DNA of 64,000 nt, taken from positions 1 through 64,000 of the forward strand of contig NZ_VNHU01000007.1 of NCBI RefSeq assembly GCF_008124785.1, written 5' to 3'. Below the pieces are notes generated by a model that saw only the letters and a program-made list of their open reading frames with translations, ran no database searches and was not told the origin of the DNA. The stretch comes from Aquimarina intermedia. GTDB taxonomy: Bacteria; Bacteroidota; Bacteroidia; Flavobacteriales; Flavobacteriaceae. Below, in pieces: positions 38,205 through 46,734 of this stretch. The position numbers and the translations under genes were made by a program. Positions within the stretch are counted from its first letter, which is position 1. Each line of letters opens with the position of its first letter.

Positions 38205-38543
38205 ATGAAAAAGATTGAGGCTATTATAAGAAGGTCTAAGTATCGCACAGTAAAAGAAGCATTGCATGATGTAGGTATAACTTTTTTCTCCTATTGGGAT
38301 GTCACCGGGGTCGGTAACGAAAAGAAAGGCAGTGTTTACCGTGGCGTATCATATAGCACTACCGATATACAACGCCGTTTTATATCACTTGTTATTCCAG
38401 ATGACAAAGAAACTGTGGCCATTGATGCAATTCTTACTGCTGCAAAAACAGGTGAAATCGGAGACGGTAAAGTCTTTGTCTCAGACATTACTGAAGCATA
38501 TCGCATACGTACTGCCACTAAAGGGGTAGAAACATTATCCTAA
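38205..38543 (+). CDS. P-II family nitrogen regulatory protein
   Basis: A 112-residue trimeric signal protein that senses 2-oxoglutarate and ATP/ADP. The T-loop 'EKKGSVYRGVSYSTTD' carries Tyr45 and Tyr50; Tyr50 aligns with the Tyr51 uridylylated in enteric GlnB. The B-loop 'TAAKTGEIGDGKVFVSDI' is intact. It lies directly upstream of amt, the standard GlnK-Amt arrangement in which P-II blocks the ammonium channel at high nitrogen. Whether this species uridylylates it is not shown by the sequence. Confidence 0.95.
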   Translation: MKKIEAIIRRSKYRTVKEALHDVGITFFSYWDVTGVGNEKKGSVYRGVSYSTTDIQRRFISLVIPDDKETVAIDAILTAAKTGEIGDGKVFVSDITEAYRIRTATKGVETLS

Positions 38544-38582
38544 ACCAAAAACTATTTAACCACACAAAACTTATAATTCATA

Positions 38583-39839
38583 ATGGAAATACTTACAATT
38601 AATAATGTTTGGATGATGATTTGCACTGCTTTAGTCTTCTTTATGCATCTGGGCTTTTCTTTTCTGGAAATTGGTTTAACCCGCCAAAAAAATACGATTA
38701 ATATATTATTTAAAAATCTTTTTATAATATGCATTGGCTTGTTATTGTATTGTTTAATCGGTTTCAATTTAATGTATCCGGGATTTGAAGCTGACGGCTT
38801 AGGAATTTTAAAATTTGCCGGTTTCGGATTAGATTCTCCTATGACAACTGAAGGCTTACTTGATTTATCCTATAACTCAGGATATACCTTTTGGACAGAT
38901 TTTCTCTTTCAAGGCATGTTCGCCGCAACAGCAGCAACGATCGTTTCCGGTGCTGTAGCTGAGCGTATAAAACTGGGAAGCTTTATGCTTTTTACGATTC
39001 TCTATATCGGAATCGTATATCCCATCGTAGGCTCCTGGCAATGGGGAGGCGGCTTTTTGTCTACCCTCGAAATTGGGAAAGCTACGGGTTTTCACGATTT
39101 TGCAGGTTCTACTCTGGTACATTCAGTTGGTGGTTGGGCAGCATTGATCGCTGTTTATTTTTTAGGCTCTAGGTTAGGTAAATTCAGTGAAAATGGCCAT
39201 CCACAAGTAATACCCGGTCATAATATTCCCATGGCTTCTGCGGGTGTCCTGATTTTATGGTTGGGATGGTTTGGTTTTAACGGAGGGTCTGTATTATCTG
39301 CCGATCCGGCAGCTACTTCGTTGACTTTGGTTACTACGTCATTAGCCGCTGCCGCCGGAGGAGTTACAGCCTTTATTTTTTCAACTCTACTTTACAAAAA
39401 TTATGATATCACTATGTTTCTTAATGGTATTCTGGGAGGGCTGGTTGCGATAACCGCCGGAGCAGATCAAATGAGTCCGACAGATGCTATTTTGATCGGG
39501 CTGCTCGCGGGTATTGTTATTGTGCTTGGCATTAAACTTGTCGACAAGTTACAACTTGATGACCCTGTGGGAGCAATTGCCGTACATCTGATTTGCGGAA
39601 TCTGGGGAACCCTAGCTGTGGGCATATTTGGTAACAAAGCAGGCATTGATCAACTTGCAATCCAGGGAATTAGTGTATTACTTATCGGAGTGTTTTGTAT
39701 TTTATTTTCTTTATTATTTCTGGGAGCAATCAAATTTACATTAGGATTAAGAGTCTCTGAAAAAGAAGAAATTGATGGTTTGGACAGCCACGAGCACGGT
39801 ATGGAAGCGTATTCAGATTTTAGGACTAACCAACATTAA
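38583..39839 (+). CDS. amt: Ammonium transporter (Amt family)
   Basis: A 418-residue membrane protein with about 11 transmembrane helices. The twin histidines of the pore are His180 ('FAGSTLVHSVGGWAALI') and His335 ('AIAVHLICGIWGTLAVG'). The phenylalanine gate region 'DFLFQGMFAATAATIVSGAVAERIK' is present. It lacks an N-terminal signal peptide and has a short cytoplasmic tail 'EKEEIDGLDSHEHGMEAYSDF', typical of Amt. It transports ammonium, with control by the P-II protein encoded 40 bases upstream. Confidence 0.96.
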   Translation: MEILTINNVWMMICTALVFFMHLGFSFLEIGLTRQKNTINILFKNLFIICIGLLLYCLIGFNLMYPGFEADGLGILKFAGFGLDSPMTTEGLLDLSYNSGYTFWTDFLFQGMFAATAATIVSGAVAERIKLGSFMLFTILYIGIVYPIVGSWQWGGGFLSTLEIGKATGFHDFAGSTLVHSVGGWAALIAVYFLGSRLGKFSENGHPQVIPGHNIPMASAGVLILWLGWFGFNGGSVLSADPAATSLTLVTTSLAAAAGGVTAFIFSTLLYKNYDITMFLNGILGGLVAITAGADQMSPTDAILIGLLAGIVIVLGIKLVDKLQLDDPVGAIAVHLICGIWGTLAVGIFGNKAGIDQLAIQGISVLLIGVFCILFSLLFLGAIKFTLGLRVSEKEEIDGLDSHEHGMEAYSDFRTNQH

Positions 39840-39900
39840 AATTAATTCTGATCTGCTATGTAATACTATCGTATTTTTATTATTGCCTGTAAAATTTATG

Positions 39901-39908
39901 TAATTTTG
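39901..39908 (+). promoter_or_regulatory. mnmE promoter -7 element (TAATTTTG)
   Basis: TAATTTTG matches the TAnnTTTG consensus and lies only 5 bases before the mnmE ATG. Transcription would start at or within a few bases of the start codon, a near-leaderless arrangement. Confidence 0.5.
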
Positions 39909-39913
39909 CATCC

Positions 39914-41305
39914 ATGATTTCAAAAGATACGATAGTAGCATTAGCTACAGCTTCCGGCGCGGGAGCAATTGCCGTTATTAGAGTTTCGGGTGTAGATGCT
40001 ATCTCAATTGGAGCCTCTATATTTAGATCCGTACATGCTAAGGATTTACGAAAACAAAAATCTCATACGATACATTTAGGTCATATTGTGGATGGTGATC
40101 GCGTACTGGATGAAGTCTTGATTTCTATTTTTAAAGGCACCAATTCATATTCCGGGGAACCGACTATCGAAATTTCGTGTCACGGATCAAGTTATATTCA
40201 ACAAGAAATCATACAATTACTATTGCGTGAAGGCTGCCGAATAGCGCAAGCGGGAGAGTTCACACTAAGAGCTTTTATCAATGGCAAATTAGATCTATCT
40301 CAGGCAGAAGCTGTGGCAGATTTAATCGCATCTGATTCTGAAGCTTCACATCAAATTGCCATGCAGCAAATGAGAGGCGGTTTTAGTAGTGAGATTAAAC
40401 AGCTTCGCGATGAATTACTAAATTTTGCTTCTCTGATAGAATTAGAACTTGATTTTTCTGAAGAAGATGTTGAATTTGCAGATCGTACACAATTCGAATC
40501 TTTAATTTCTAAAATCACCACTGTTTTAAAAAGGCTCATAGATTCCTTTGCTGTTGGTAACGTAATCAAAAATGGAATTCCGGTCGCTATCGTCGGAGAG
40601 CCCAATGTTGGAAAATCAACACTACTCAACGCCTTACTCAATGAAGAACGTGCTATTGTTTCTGAAATTGCCGGTACCACCCGGGATACTATTGAAGATG
40701 AGATCGTAATAGGTGGGATTGGTTTTAGATTTATAGATACCGCAGGTATTCGCGATACCAAAGATATTGTTGAAAGTATTGGAATTAAAAAAACATTTGA
40801 AAAAATTGAGCAAGCACAAGTTGTCATATATCTGTTTGATAGTTCATCGCTAACCGATGACCGTTTAAAACTGCTAACAACTGAAATTGGTAAAATCAAA
40901 AACAAATATCCACTTAAACCTTTACTAGTTGTTGCTAACAAAATTGATGCACTTGCCAAAAATGAACAAGATAAACTTTTGGACGAAATCCCTGATCTTC
41001 TCTTACTTTCTGCGAAACAAAATGTTGGTATCGAAGCACTTAAAACACACTTATTGGACTTTGTAAATACAGGAGCACTACATAGTAATGAAACTATTGT
41101 TACCAATTCAAGACATTACGATGCTTTGCTAAAGGCCTTAGAAGAAATACAAAAAGTCCAATACGGTCTAGACTCCGGCTTATCAGGTGATCTTATGGCA
41201 ATTGATATACGCCAAGCGCTCTATCATTTTGGTGAAATTACCGGCGAGATTACTTCTGATGATCTGTTAGGTAACATCTTTGCTAATTTCTGTATCGGGA
41301 AGTAA
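39914..41305 (+). CDS. mnmE: tRNA uridine-5-carboxymethylaminomethyl modification GTPase
   Basis: A 463-residue protein that, with MnmG, modifies U34 of several tRNAs. The N-terminal formyl-THF-binding domain starts 'DTIVALATASGAGAIAVIRVSG', and a helical domain surrounds the G domain: G1 'GEPNVGKST', G2/G3 'GTTRDTIEDEI' and 'DTAGIR', and G4 'NKID'. The C terminus 'GNIFANFCIGK' has the catalytic Cys of MnmE. No other gene of the pathway is adjacent. Confidence 0.97.
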   Translation: MISKDTIVALATASGAGAIAVIRVSGVDAISIGASIFRSVHAKDLRKQKSHTIHLGHIVDGDRVLDEVLISIFKGTNSYSGEPTIEISCHGSSYIQQEIIQLLLREGCRIAQAGEFTLRAFINGKLDLSQAEAVADLIASDSEASHQIAMQQMRGGFSSEIKQLRDELLNFASLIELELDFSEEDVEFADRTQFESLISKITTVLKRLIDSFAVGNVIKNGIPVAIVGEPNVGKSTLLNALLNEERAIVSEIAGTTRDTIEDEIVIGGIGFRFIDTAGIRDTKDIVESIGIKKTFEKIEQAQVVIYLFDSSSLTDDRLKLLTTEIGKIKNKYPLKPLLVVANKIDALAKNEQDKLLDEIPDLLLLSAKQNVGIEALKTHLLDFVNTGALHSNETIVTNSRHYDALLKALEEIQKVQYGLDSGLSGDLMAIDIRQALYHFGEITGEITSDDLLGNIFANFCIGK

Positions 41306-41430
41306 GTATACTAAACAAACAAATATCAATCACACAATAAACCCTATAAACTATTGATTATTAAACATAATTGTTAATAATTACTATTCCTCCGTTAATA
41401 TCTATTACCCGTTTTTTACGCATTGATTTG

Positions 41431-41438
41431 TACCTTTG
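41431..41438 (+). promoter_or_regulatory. Promoter -7 element (TACCTTTG) of a candidate small RNA
   Basis: TACCTTTG matches the TAnnTTTG consensus, with a TTTTTTACG-type -33 region about 15-20 bases upstream. No open reading frame of any size follows; a terminator lies 150 bases on. Confidence 0.55.
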
Positions 41439-41443
41439 TTGTA

Positions 41444-41620
41444 CTTCGAAGTATTTGAGGTACAAATTTTAAGTATTAATGTTAAAATATGACACCTACA
41501 ACTCCTTAATACTACTTAGGACTTCTTATTTTATTAGGATGTCTCGTCCTAACATTACAAGCAAATACTTAATGACTAGATATTTAAAAAACCCCGACTT
41601 AGATTAAGCTGGGGTTTTCT
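41444..41620 (+). ncRNA. Candidate small RNA with promoter, long hairpin and terminator
   Basis: The stretch after the promoter at 41431 has no coding sequence but extensive pairing. AAGTATTT (41449) or AAGTATTAATGTT (41471) can pair with AACATT (41551) and AATACTT (41564). TTAGGAC (41516) pairs with GTCCTAA (41546). A Rho-independent terminator ends it at ~41619. The predicted transcript is about 175 bases. It might be a flavobacterial 6S-type RNA, but I cannot confirm that without a covariance-model search. Confidence 0.45.
41586..41619. terminator. Rho-independent terminator after the candidate small RNA
   Basis: AAACCCCgaCTTA and TAAGctGGGGTTTT form an 11-13 bp stem with a short loop, with A-runs on the left and TTTT on the right. 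It could also stop the minus-strand Gln-rich gene at 41663. Confidence 0.85.
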
Positions 41621-41662
41621 AAAGATTTTTTTGCTACTTCAAAGGATTAGAATATAAGAATT

Positions 41663-41902
41663 TTATTTCTTATCACGCTGTTGCTGGTTTCTTTGCTCCT
41701 GACTATCTTGTTTTTGATCCCGCTGTTGTTGATTCCTTTGCTCCTGGCTACCTTGCTTCTGATCTCGTTGTTGCTGGTTTTTCTGCTCCTGACTACTTTG
41801 TTTTTGATCTCGCTGTTGCTGGTTTCTTTGCTCCTGGCTACTTTGTTTCTGATCTTCTTTTGGCTGGTTTTTTTGCCCCTGATTTCGACTTTCTGAACTC
41901 AT
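41663..41902 (-). CDS. Small Gln-rich tandem-repeat protein
   Basis: A 79-residue hydrophilic protein. Residues 17-76 are four 15-residue repeats of the form DQKQSSQEQRNQQQR, with small changes (K or R, G, S or D). The N-terminal 'RNQGQKNQPKE' looks like a diverged unit. There is no signal peptide or hydrophobic residue to fold a core, so it should be disordered or form an extended polar assembly. An ATG start follows an AT-rich promoter region. The same DNA can be read on the plus strand as a Leu-rich frame, which is rejected. Confidence 0.6.
   Translation of the reverse strand: MSSESRNQGQKNQPKEDQKQSSQEQRNQQQRDQKQSSQEQKNQQQRDQKQGSQEQRNQQQRDQKQDSQEQRNQQQRDKK
41675..41854. repeat. Four 45-bp tandem repeats inside the Gln-rich gene
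   Basis: The 45-bp unit recurs four times with few substitutions, keeping the 15-residue protein repeat in frame. High identity suggests recent expansion or slippage. No spacers of variable sequence occur, so it is not a CRISPR array. Confidence 0.8.
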
Positions 41903-42100
41903 GATATTAGGAATTTAATTAATAATTAGCTTATGTTTAAATCATATAAATATAATCAAAATAAAAACCTAAAATATTGAAAAACAGTTTTTTAAGCAAC
42001 TTTTAACCTTTATGCTTTTCCGAAGATTCATTAATGATAAAAAAGTGAATCTTTAATCCTTAGTGCTGTACATTTTAAACCAAAAGAAAATTGCATTTAA

Positions 42101-42868
42101 ATGATTTCTTTTCGTACTTTACATATGTTATTTTGCAGAGTGATCAAAAACTTAGAAGCTGGAAAAATGCATAAAGATTGGAGAAAATTGCTGGATAGAC
42201 GGAATTTGGAGTTATGGAATTACCTCCTCAAGCAGTATAAGATACATCTAAAGAAGAGTTCGGAACAAAATTATATTACCCGCTATACCAATGATACCGT
42301 GACCATTTGTATTAATGAAGATAATATTCATCCCGCACCATTCACACACGAGCTGTTACACATTTACTTAAAGGTCAAGAAAATTTTAATCGCTTCAGAT
42401 TTTATAAATAAAATAGAACAGTATCCACAGCTCTATTTTTTGTTTTCTAATTCATTAAAAAATCATATCGGCAATTGTATGGAACACAGCAAAATACTTC
42501 CTATTTTCATAAAATTAGATTTTAAAAGAGAAGATTTTGTGAGTGATTATGATGAGATAATTATGGATGAGGAACAAATGGAAAAACTTGAACTAGATTT
42601 TTTAAAGGATAATATTTATAGTAGACAGGCCATTGATGTTTATATTGGAAAATTTTTCAGCATTAAATCCAATAGCAATGAACAATATGATTATCAAACT
42701 TATCTTAATGCTTTTGAAAAATTAGAGCCGTCTTTATTTAAAATTTTGAATATTTTTTGGACTAATTGGTCTCAATTCGATATTGAAAATGCTGATGGCT
42801 ACGAAAATTTTTTAGATGTTTTTTTGAAAAACTTAAATAAATGGATGCAACAAGAAACAGTAATTTAG
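42101..42868 (+). CDS. Unknown protein with zincin-type HExxH motif
   Basis: A 255-residue protein with no signal peptide. His83-Glu84-Leu-Leu-His87 in 'PFTHELLHIYLKV' is the zinc-protease HExxH motif, preceded by an extended edge strand 'TNDTVTICINEDN' as in many metallopeptidases. His122, Glu128 or His129 in 'NHIGNCMEHS' could supply a third zinc ligand. The rest is helical and charged. I recognise no named family; a cytoplasmic metallopeptidase-like role is plausible. An ECF-sigma remnant lies about 150 bases after the stop. Confidence 0.65.
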   Translation: MISFRTLHMLFCRVIKNLEAGKMHKDWRKLLDRRNLELWNYLLKQYKIHLKKSSEQNYITRYTNDTVTICINEDNIHPAPFTHELLHIYLKVKKILIASDFINKIEQYPQLYFLFSNSLKNHIGNCMEHSKILPIFIKLDFKREDFVSDYDEIIMDEEQMEKLELDFLKDNIYSRQAIDVYIGKFFSIKSNSNEQYDYQTYLNAFEKLEPSLFKILNIFWTNWSQFDIENADGYENFLDVFLKNLNKWMQQETVI

Positions 42869-43008
42869 ACTGGAGAGTATCCTATTTGTACCTCATTCCC
42901 CATCAACACCTATAAATACTCATAAATACTTTCTGCATAAGGGGAAGCTTACATTGAATGCGTACGAACTCCATTTTATAATTCTGACATATATCTCTTC
43001 TCAATAAT

Positions 43009-43146
43009 ATGAGAGGACTTTCATATGGAGAGGTCGCCGATATGCTTAGTATCTCTGAAAAGACTGTAGAGAGTCATATCGCGCGAGCGTTAAAACGCTT
43101 ACGCACCGTTGCTACAGAAGTAGATTTATTCTCAATTTTTGTTTAG
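43009..43146 (+). pseudogene. Remnant of an ECF sigma factor (region 4)
   Basis: An in-frame stretch of about 45 codons reads 'RGLSYGEVADMLSISEKTVESHIARALKRLR', the helix-turn-helix of sigma region 4 as in FecI-type sigma factors, then ends at TAG. The upstream region 2 is absent, and the preceding ~100 bases do not continue it. It is thus a truncated fragment, plausibly left by the loss of a FecI/FecR/TonB set. Confidence 0.65.
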
Positions 43147-43186
43147 AATCTAATTTCATTCTTATACACGATAGTTCTCGTTTTTC

Positions 43187-44218
43187 CTAATCATCAATTC
43201 CGAATACAAACACACTGGTATTTTCATAGACTTCTCCTGCTTTCAAAAGTGTTGAAGGAAAATGCGGGTGATTCGGTGCATCTGGATGTTTTTGATTTTC
43301 GAAACAAATAGCAGGAAAATCATCATACATCGCGTGGTAAGCATACTTCCATTGTGGAAGCTCCTTAGGTGTAAAAATAACAACAGCTGGCTGGTTTGTA
43401 AACACTTCCATTTTGATCCCGGAATGCAACGATTTTAGTACAGCTTTAGGAAGCGCTGTATCCTCGTATATGAAAGTATCGTCTAACCCTTCGATTGTAT
43501 GTAATTTATTCAACGTTGAAGGTTTTCTAAAATCATAAGCCGTGTTTGCTACAGGTTTTATTATTCCTGTCGGAATCATTTTTGTGTCTACTTCAAGCAT
43601 TTCTCTACTACTAAGCTGGAGTTCGTGATTTTTAATCGAACCTGCTCCATCCAGATTAAAATACGCATGATTCGTTAAGTTTATTACAGTATCCTTATCA
43701 GAAGTTGCTGTATAAATTATCTTTAACTCATTAATCTCTGTTAATTGATAGCTGGCTGTAATTAATACATTACCGGGATAACCCTCTTCCAAATGTTCAC
43801 TCTTATATTCGAAAACGGCCCTCAAAGTATCGTTATCAATAGCTTTAACTTTCCAGAATTTCCCATCCAAACCATGTTTGCCTCCATGCAAATGAATCCC
43901 GTTTTCATGATAAATGGGAAACTCTTGCTCATTGATTCTCAGCACATCGGTTGAGATACGGCCTGCATACCGCCCCACCGTTGCTCCAAGTAAAATGGAT
44001 TCTCCATTGATATATTTGTCGATATAAGCTCGTGATGATGCTAATCCTACAATAACATTTATTAGCTTTCCTTCTTTATCAGGAGTTTCAAAACTTAGTA
44101 TGGAAGCTCCGTAATTAGACACTGTTAAACGAGATCCTTTTTGATTCTCAAGTACCAGCGTTTTGATCTCTTTGCCTTTATAGATAACCTTTATATCTTC
44201 AATAGTATTTTGTTTCAT
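43187..44218 (-). CDS. galM: Aldose 1-epimerase (mutarotase)
   Basis: A 343-residue protein interconverting alpha and beta anomers of hexoses. Family motifs: 'VSNYGASILSFETPDKEG', 'VGRYAGRIS', 'HLHGGKHGLDGKFWKV' (catalytic His), 'INLTNHAYFNLDGAG' and the C-terminal 'ICFENQKHPDAPNHPHFPSTLLKAGEVYENTSVFVF' (catalytic Glu). No signal peptide is present, so it is probably cytoplasmic. No other sugar-metabolism gene is adjacent. Confidence 0.95.
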   Translation of the reverse strand: MKQNTIEDIKVIYKGKEIKTLVLENQKGSRLTVSNYGASILSFETPDKEGKLINVIVGLASSRAYIDKYINGESILLGATVGRYAGRISTDVLRINEQEFPIYHENGIHLHGGKHGLDGKFWKVKAIDNDTLRAVFEYKSEHLEEGYPGNVLITASYQLTEINELKIIYTATSDKDTVINLTNHAYFNLDGAGSIKNHELQLSSREMLEVDTKMIPTGIIKPVANTAYDFRKPSTLNKLHTIEGLDDTFIYEDTALPKAVLKSLHSGIKMEVFTNQPAVVIFTPKELPQWKYAYHAMYDDFPAICFENQKHPDAPNHPHFPSTLLKAGEVYENTSVFVFGIDD

Positions 44219-44391
44219 TAAGAGATGTTACATAGTACAAAACTAAGTACAAATTTACTTCATTAGAAATAACTAAAATATTTTTAATCATGTATTTGAA
44301 GTAACATCTTATCAATTATCGATAAAGTTTGTTAATAATCGTATAATCCCTTAGAAATAAACATGATAAACAATTACCAATTGTAATTGTT

Positions 44392-44399
44392 ATACTTTT
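44392..44399 (+). promoter_or_regulatory. Near-leaderless promoter -7 element (ATACTTTTG region)
   Basis: TACTTTTG fits TAnnTTTG and lies just 4 to 6 bases before the ATG at 44405, so the mRNA probably begins close to or at the start codon. Confidence 0.45.
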
Positions 44400-44404
44400 G
44401 CGCC

Positions 44405-44836
44405 ATGCAGTATTTAAAAGACACAATTTTCTACCAAGAAGCTATTCAAGAAATTAACTATGATTTTGGAAATTATTACTTATTCGAAACCTTCGTAATC
44501 GGCGAGGTCAATGAGGATGTCGTATATACGTGGAAACATCATGGAAAAAAGGTAGTAGAGGAGTTGAGCCACATATATGACAACAATGGCAAAAACTTAG
44601 TGTATATTACTAATAGAGTAAACGCCTACTCTGTTGTACCCAGCGATTGGATCAACTTTTTTAGGCTCAGCTATTCTTTAAGAGCATATGCAGTAGTTAG
44701 TAACAACCCAACCACACTATTTAATAGTGCTTTAGAAAAGCTTTTTATGCGAAGTAGAATGAAAAAATTTAAATCTCTCGAAGAAGCTATTGTTTGGGCC
44801 AAAAATTTAGCTTCGGAAGATAAAAAAACCGCATAG
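44405..44836 (+). CDS. Small protein of unknown function
   Basis: The ATG at 44405 is chosen over an in-frame TTG at 44387, because the latter lies inside the promoter element. The 143-residue soluble protein has an alternating strand/helix pattern ('YYLFETFVIGEVNEDVVYTWKHHGKKVVEEL' then 'KNLVYITNRVNAYSVVPSDWINFFRLSYSLRAYAVVSN'). This resembles SpoIIAA/STAS-like flavobacterial proteins, but I am not certain of the family. It is convergent with the EamA gene. Confidence 0.7.
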   Translation: MQYLKDTIFYQEAIQEINYDFGNYYLFETFVIGEVNEDVVYTWKHHGKKVVEELSHIYDNNGKNLVYITNRVNAYSVVPSDWINFFRLSYSLRAYAVVSNNPTTLFNSALEKLFMRSRMKKFKSLEEAIVWAKNLASEDKKTA

Positions 44837-44853
44837 ACTCAAAACATAAACCG

Positions 44854-45792
44854 TTATTTCAATTTTTTACTTAGGCGTCCGGAAAATCGCGAAAATATCA
44901 GAAGTTTTTTCTTTGTATTAATAAAATATACTCCTGTAAGTAATACAACTGCTGCAATCATAGACTGTACGGTAATATTCTCATTTAAAAAGTACCACCC
45001 TAAAGTGAGTGCGATGATCGGATTTACATAGGTAGAAGTTGCCACTTTCTCTGGTGATACAACCTTTAGCAAATAGTTAAAAGAAGTAAAGGCCACAATA
45101 CTTCCAAACACTATTAGTAAGATCATCGTATACTGTACAGGTGTACTCCACACCATTGGTGAAGTCCATGTCTCTCCGAATATAAAGCTTGTAAGCAATA
45201 ATAGAATGCCTCCGGTAACCATCTGGTATCCTGTATTCACAAAGTAATTCGAAGGTAGATCTGCTTTTGATACAAACAGGCTTCCATACGCCCATGATAA
45301 CATACACATAAAAATCATAATCATTCCTGCAATAGAATTTTCCTGATTAATAATCGCTTTCTGACTTACCAGTAAATAAACTCCGATGATTCCTAGAATC
45401 ACCCCTATCATTGACATCAACTTTATCTTCTTGCCTTGTAATATCCGCATTAACAACAGTACGATTAGAGGTTGTGCAGATATTTCGAGTGCCGCAAATC
45501 CACTATCCACATAGCGAAGTGCCCATACTACCACACCGTTTCCAAAAGTCAAAAACAGAAAACCCGCAATTACAGTGTTCAAAAATTGCTTGCGAGATAT
45601 AGCTAGGTTAATTCCTAAAAATTTTGCCAATATAAAAATTAGCACTCCTGCCGTTGTAAACCGAATAGAAGCTAACATAAAAGGAGGTAATTCGGTTACC
45701 GCGATTTTATTAAGTAAATAGGTGGATCCCCATATTACATAAATAGAAAAAAATGAAGCTATGATTAAAGTGGGATTACCAGATTTACTCAT
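44854..45792 (-). CDS. EamA/RhaT-type drug-metabolite transporter
   Basis: A 312-residue inner-membrane protein with about ten transmembrane helices in two EamA repeats. The first repeat begins 'FFSIYVIWGSTYLLNKIAVTELPPFMLASIRFTTAGVLIF', and the second has 'ALTLGWYFLNENITVQSMIAAVVLLTGVYFI'. The usual basic C-terminal tail is present. Such permeases export amino acids or other metabolites; the substrate cannot be read from sequence. It is followed upstream by an SDR gene on the same strand (37 bases), perhaps an operon. Confidence 0.9.
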   Translation of the reverse strand: MSKSGNPTLIIASFFSIYVIWGSTYLLNKIAVTELPPFMLASIRFTTAGVLIFILAKFLGINLAISRKQFLNTVIAGFLFLTFGNGVVVWALRYVDSGFAALEISAQPLIVLLLMRILQGKKIKLMSMIGVILGIIGVYLLVSQKAIINQENSIAGMIMIFMCMLSWAYGSLFVSKADLPSNYFVNTGYQMVTGGILLLLTSFIFGETWTSPMVWSTPVQYTMILLIVFGSIVAFTSFNYLLKVVSPEKVATSTYVNPIIALTLGWYFLNENITVQSMIAAVVLLTGVYFINTKKKLLIFSRFSGRLSKKLK

Positions 45793-45829
45793 AGTCCAAT
45801 AGTGTTATACCGATTTATGTAAATAATCG

Positions 45830-46546
45830 TTACGGATTTGTTGACCATATACTTGAATTTGTTATCATTACTCTACGGTTCAATTTCAATTGAGCAAGAA
45901 CCAGCTCTGCTATATCCTCGGGTTGCATAGCGGTCTCAGGGTTCCCATCTGTTAGATTTAAGTCCAACGCCATATCAGTGGCCACCGTACTGGGCAATAA
46001 TGCACTTACACGAATGTTATGTTTACGTACTTCTTGCATTAAAGATTCTGTAAGTCCAAGAACTCCGAATTTAGAGGCGCTGTATGCACTCGTCATAGCA
46101 TTCCCTTTGACTCCGGCTGTTGAGGATACATTGAGAATATCACCTGTCTTCTTTTCTATCATAGTAGGTAAAAAAGCACGGGTGACATAATAAGTACCCA
46201 TCAAATTGATTTTTATAATATCCTCCCATTCGGTAGTGGTTAGATCCATAAAGTTTCCGAATTTCCCTATGCCTGCATTATTTATCAAGATATCTATTGA
46301 ATTAAAAGCTTGTAAAACTTTTTCTGCTGCCATATTTACCGAATCCATAGAGCCTACATCTGCCGTTACTAGTACCGTATCAACGCCATAACTTTTTGCT
46401 TCTTCTGCTACGTTTTCTAGATCTGTAGCTGTTCTTGATAATAAAGCAACATGGACACCTTCTTTTGCCAGAGCCAAGGCTATAGCTTTACCAATTCCCT
46501 TACCTGCACCTGTAATTAATGCTTTTTTACCTTTTAAAATTTCCAT
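45830..46546 (-). CDS. Short-chain dehydrogenase/reductase (FabG-like)
   Basis: A 238-residue classical SDR. The cofactor motif '[15 protein letters not shown]' (TGxxxGxG), 'NNAGIGKFG' and the catalytic 'YSASKFG' (Tyr-x-x-x-Lys), with the preceding Ser in 'NVSSTAG', are all present. It is similar to 3-ketoacyl-ACP reductase-like oxidoreductases, but the gene is not in a fatty-acid cluster, so the substrate is open. NAD(P)H use is expected. Confidence 0.9.
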   Translation of the reverse strand: MEILKGKKALITGAGKGIGKAIALALAKEGVHVALLSRTATDLENVAEEAKSYGVDTVLVTADVGSMDSVNMAAEKVLQAFNSIDILINNAGIGKFGNFMDLTTTEWEDIIKINLMGTYYVTRAFLPTMIEKKTGDILNVSSTAGVKGNAMTSAYSASKFGVLGLTESLMQEVRKHNIRVSALLPSTVATDMALDLNLTDGNPETAMQPEDIAELVLAQLKLNRRVMITNSSIWSTNP

Positions 46547-46710
46547 AATTTATTTTTAGAAAATTGACGAAACTTTATCTTATTTTTTCAAAAGTACACT
46601 AAACTTTTAGAGTGCATATTTGTTCGTAGTTTTTTTAGCATATTCTTATACTTTATAGTCTCCAATGACTTGTAAAAAAAAATTGCATAGAAGTTTTATC
46701 AACTTAACTG

Positions 46711-46718
46711 TACCTTTG
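46711..46718 (+). promoter_or_regulatory. Promoter -7 element (TACCTTTG) of rlmF
   Basis: TACCTTTG matches the TAnnTTTG consensus, 16 bases before the TTG start codon of rlmF. No ATG or GTG lies between the element and the start, which supports the unusual TTG start. Confidence 0.5.
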
Positions 46719-46734
46719 TATAAAAATCACAAAT

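Noticed and set aside
40351..41106. A 251-codon open frame on the minus strand within mnmE
   Set aside because: It is fully inside mnmE, which has all G-domain motifs and the CIGK end; the antisense frame is Ser/Leu-rich without domains.
41675..41854. Possible CRISPR array
   Set aside because: Repeats are directly adjacent with no variable spacers and preserve a protein reading frame; no cas genes nearby.
41681..41896. Leu-rich 71-residue plus-strand frame over the tandem repeats
   Set aside because: It is the complement of the Gln-rich repeat gene; runs of Leu/Ile/Ser come from reading the repeat backwards and there is no membrane-protein-like organisation.
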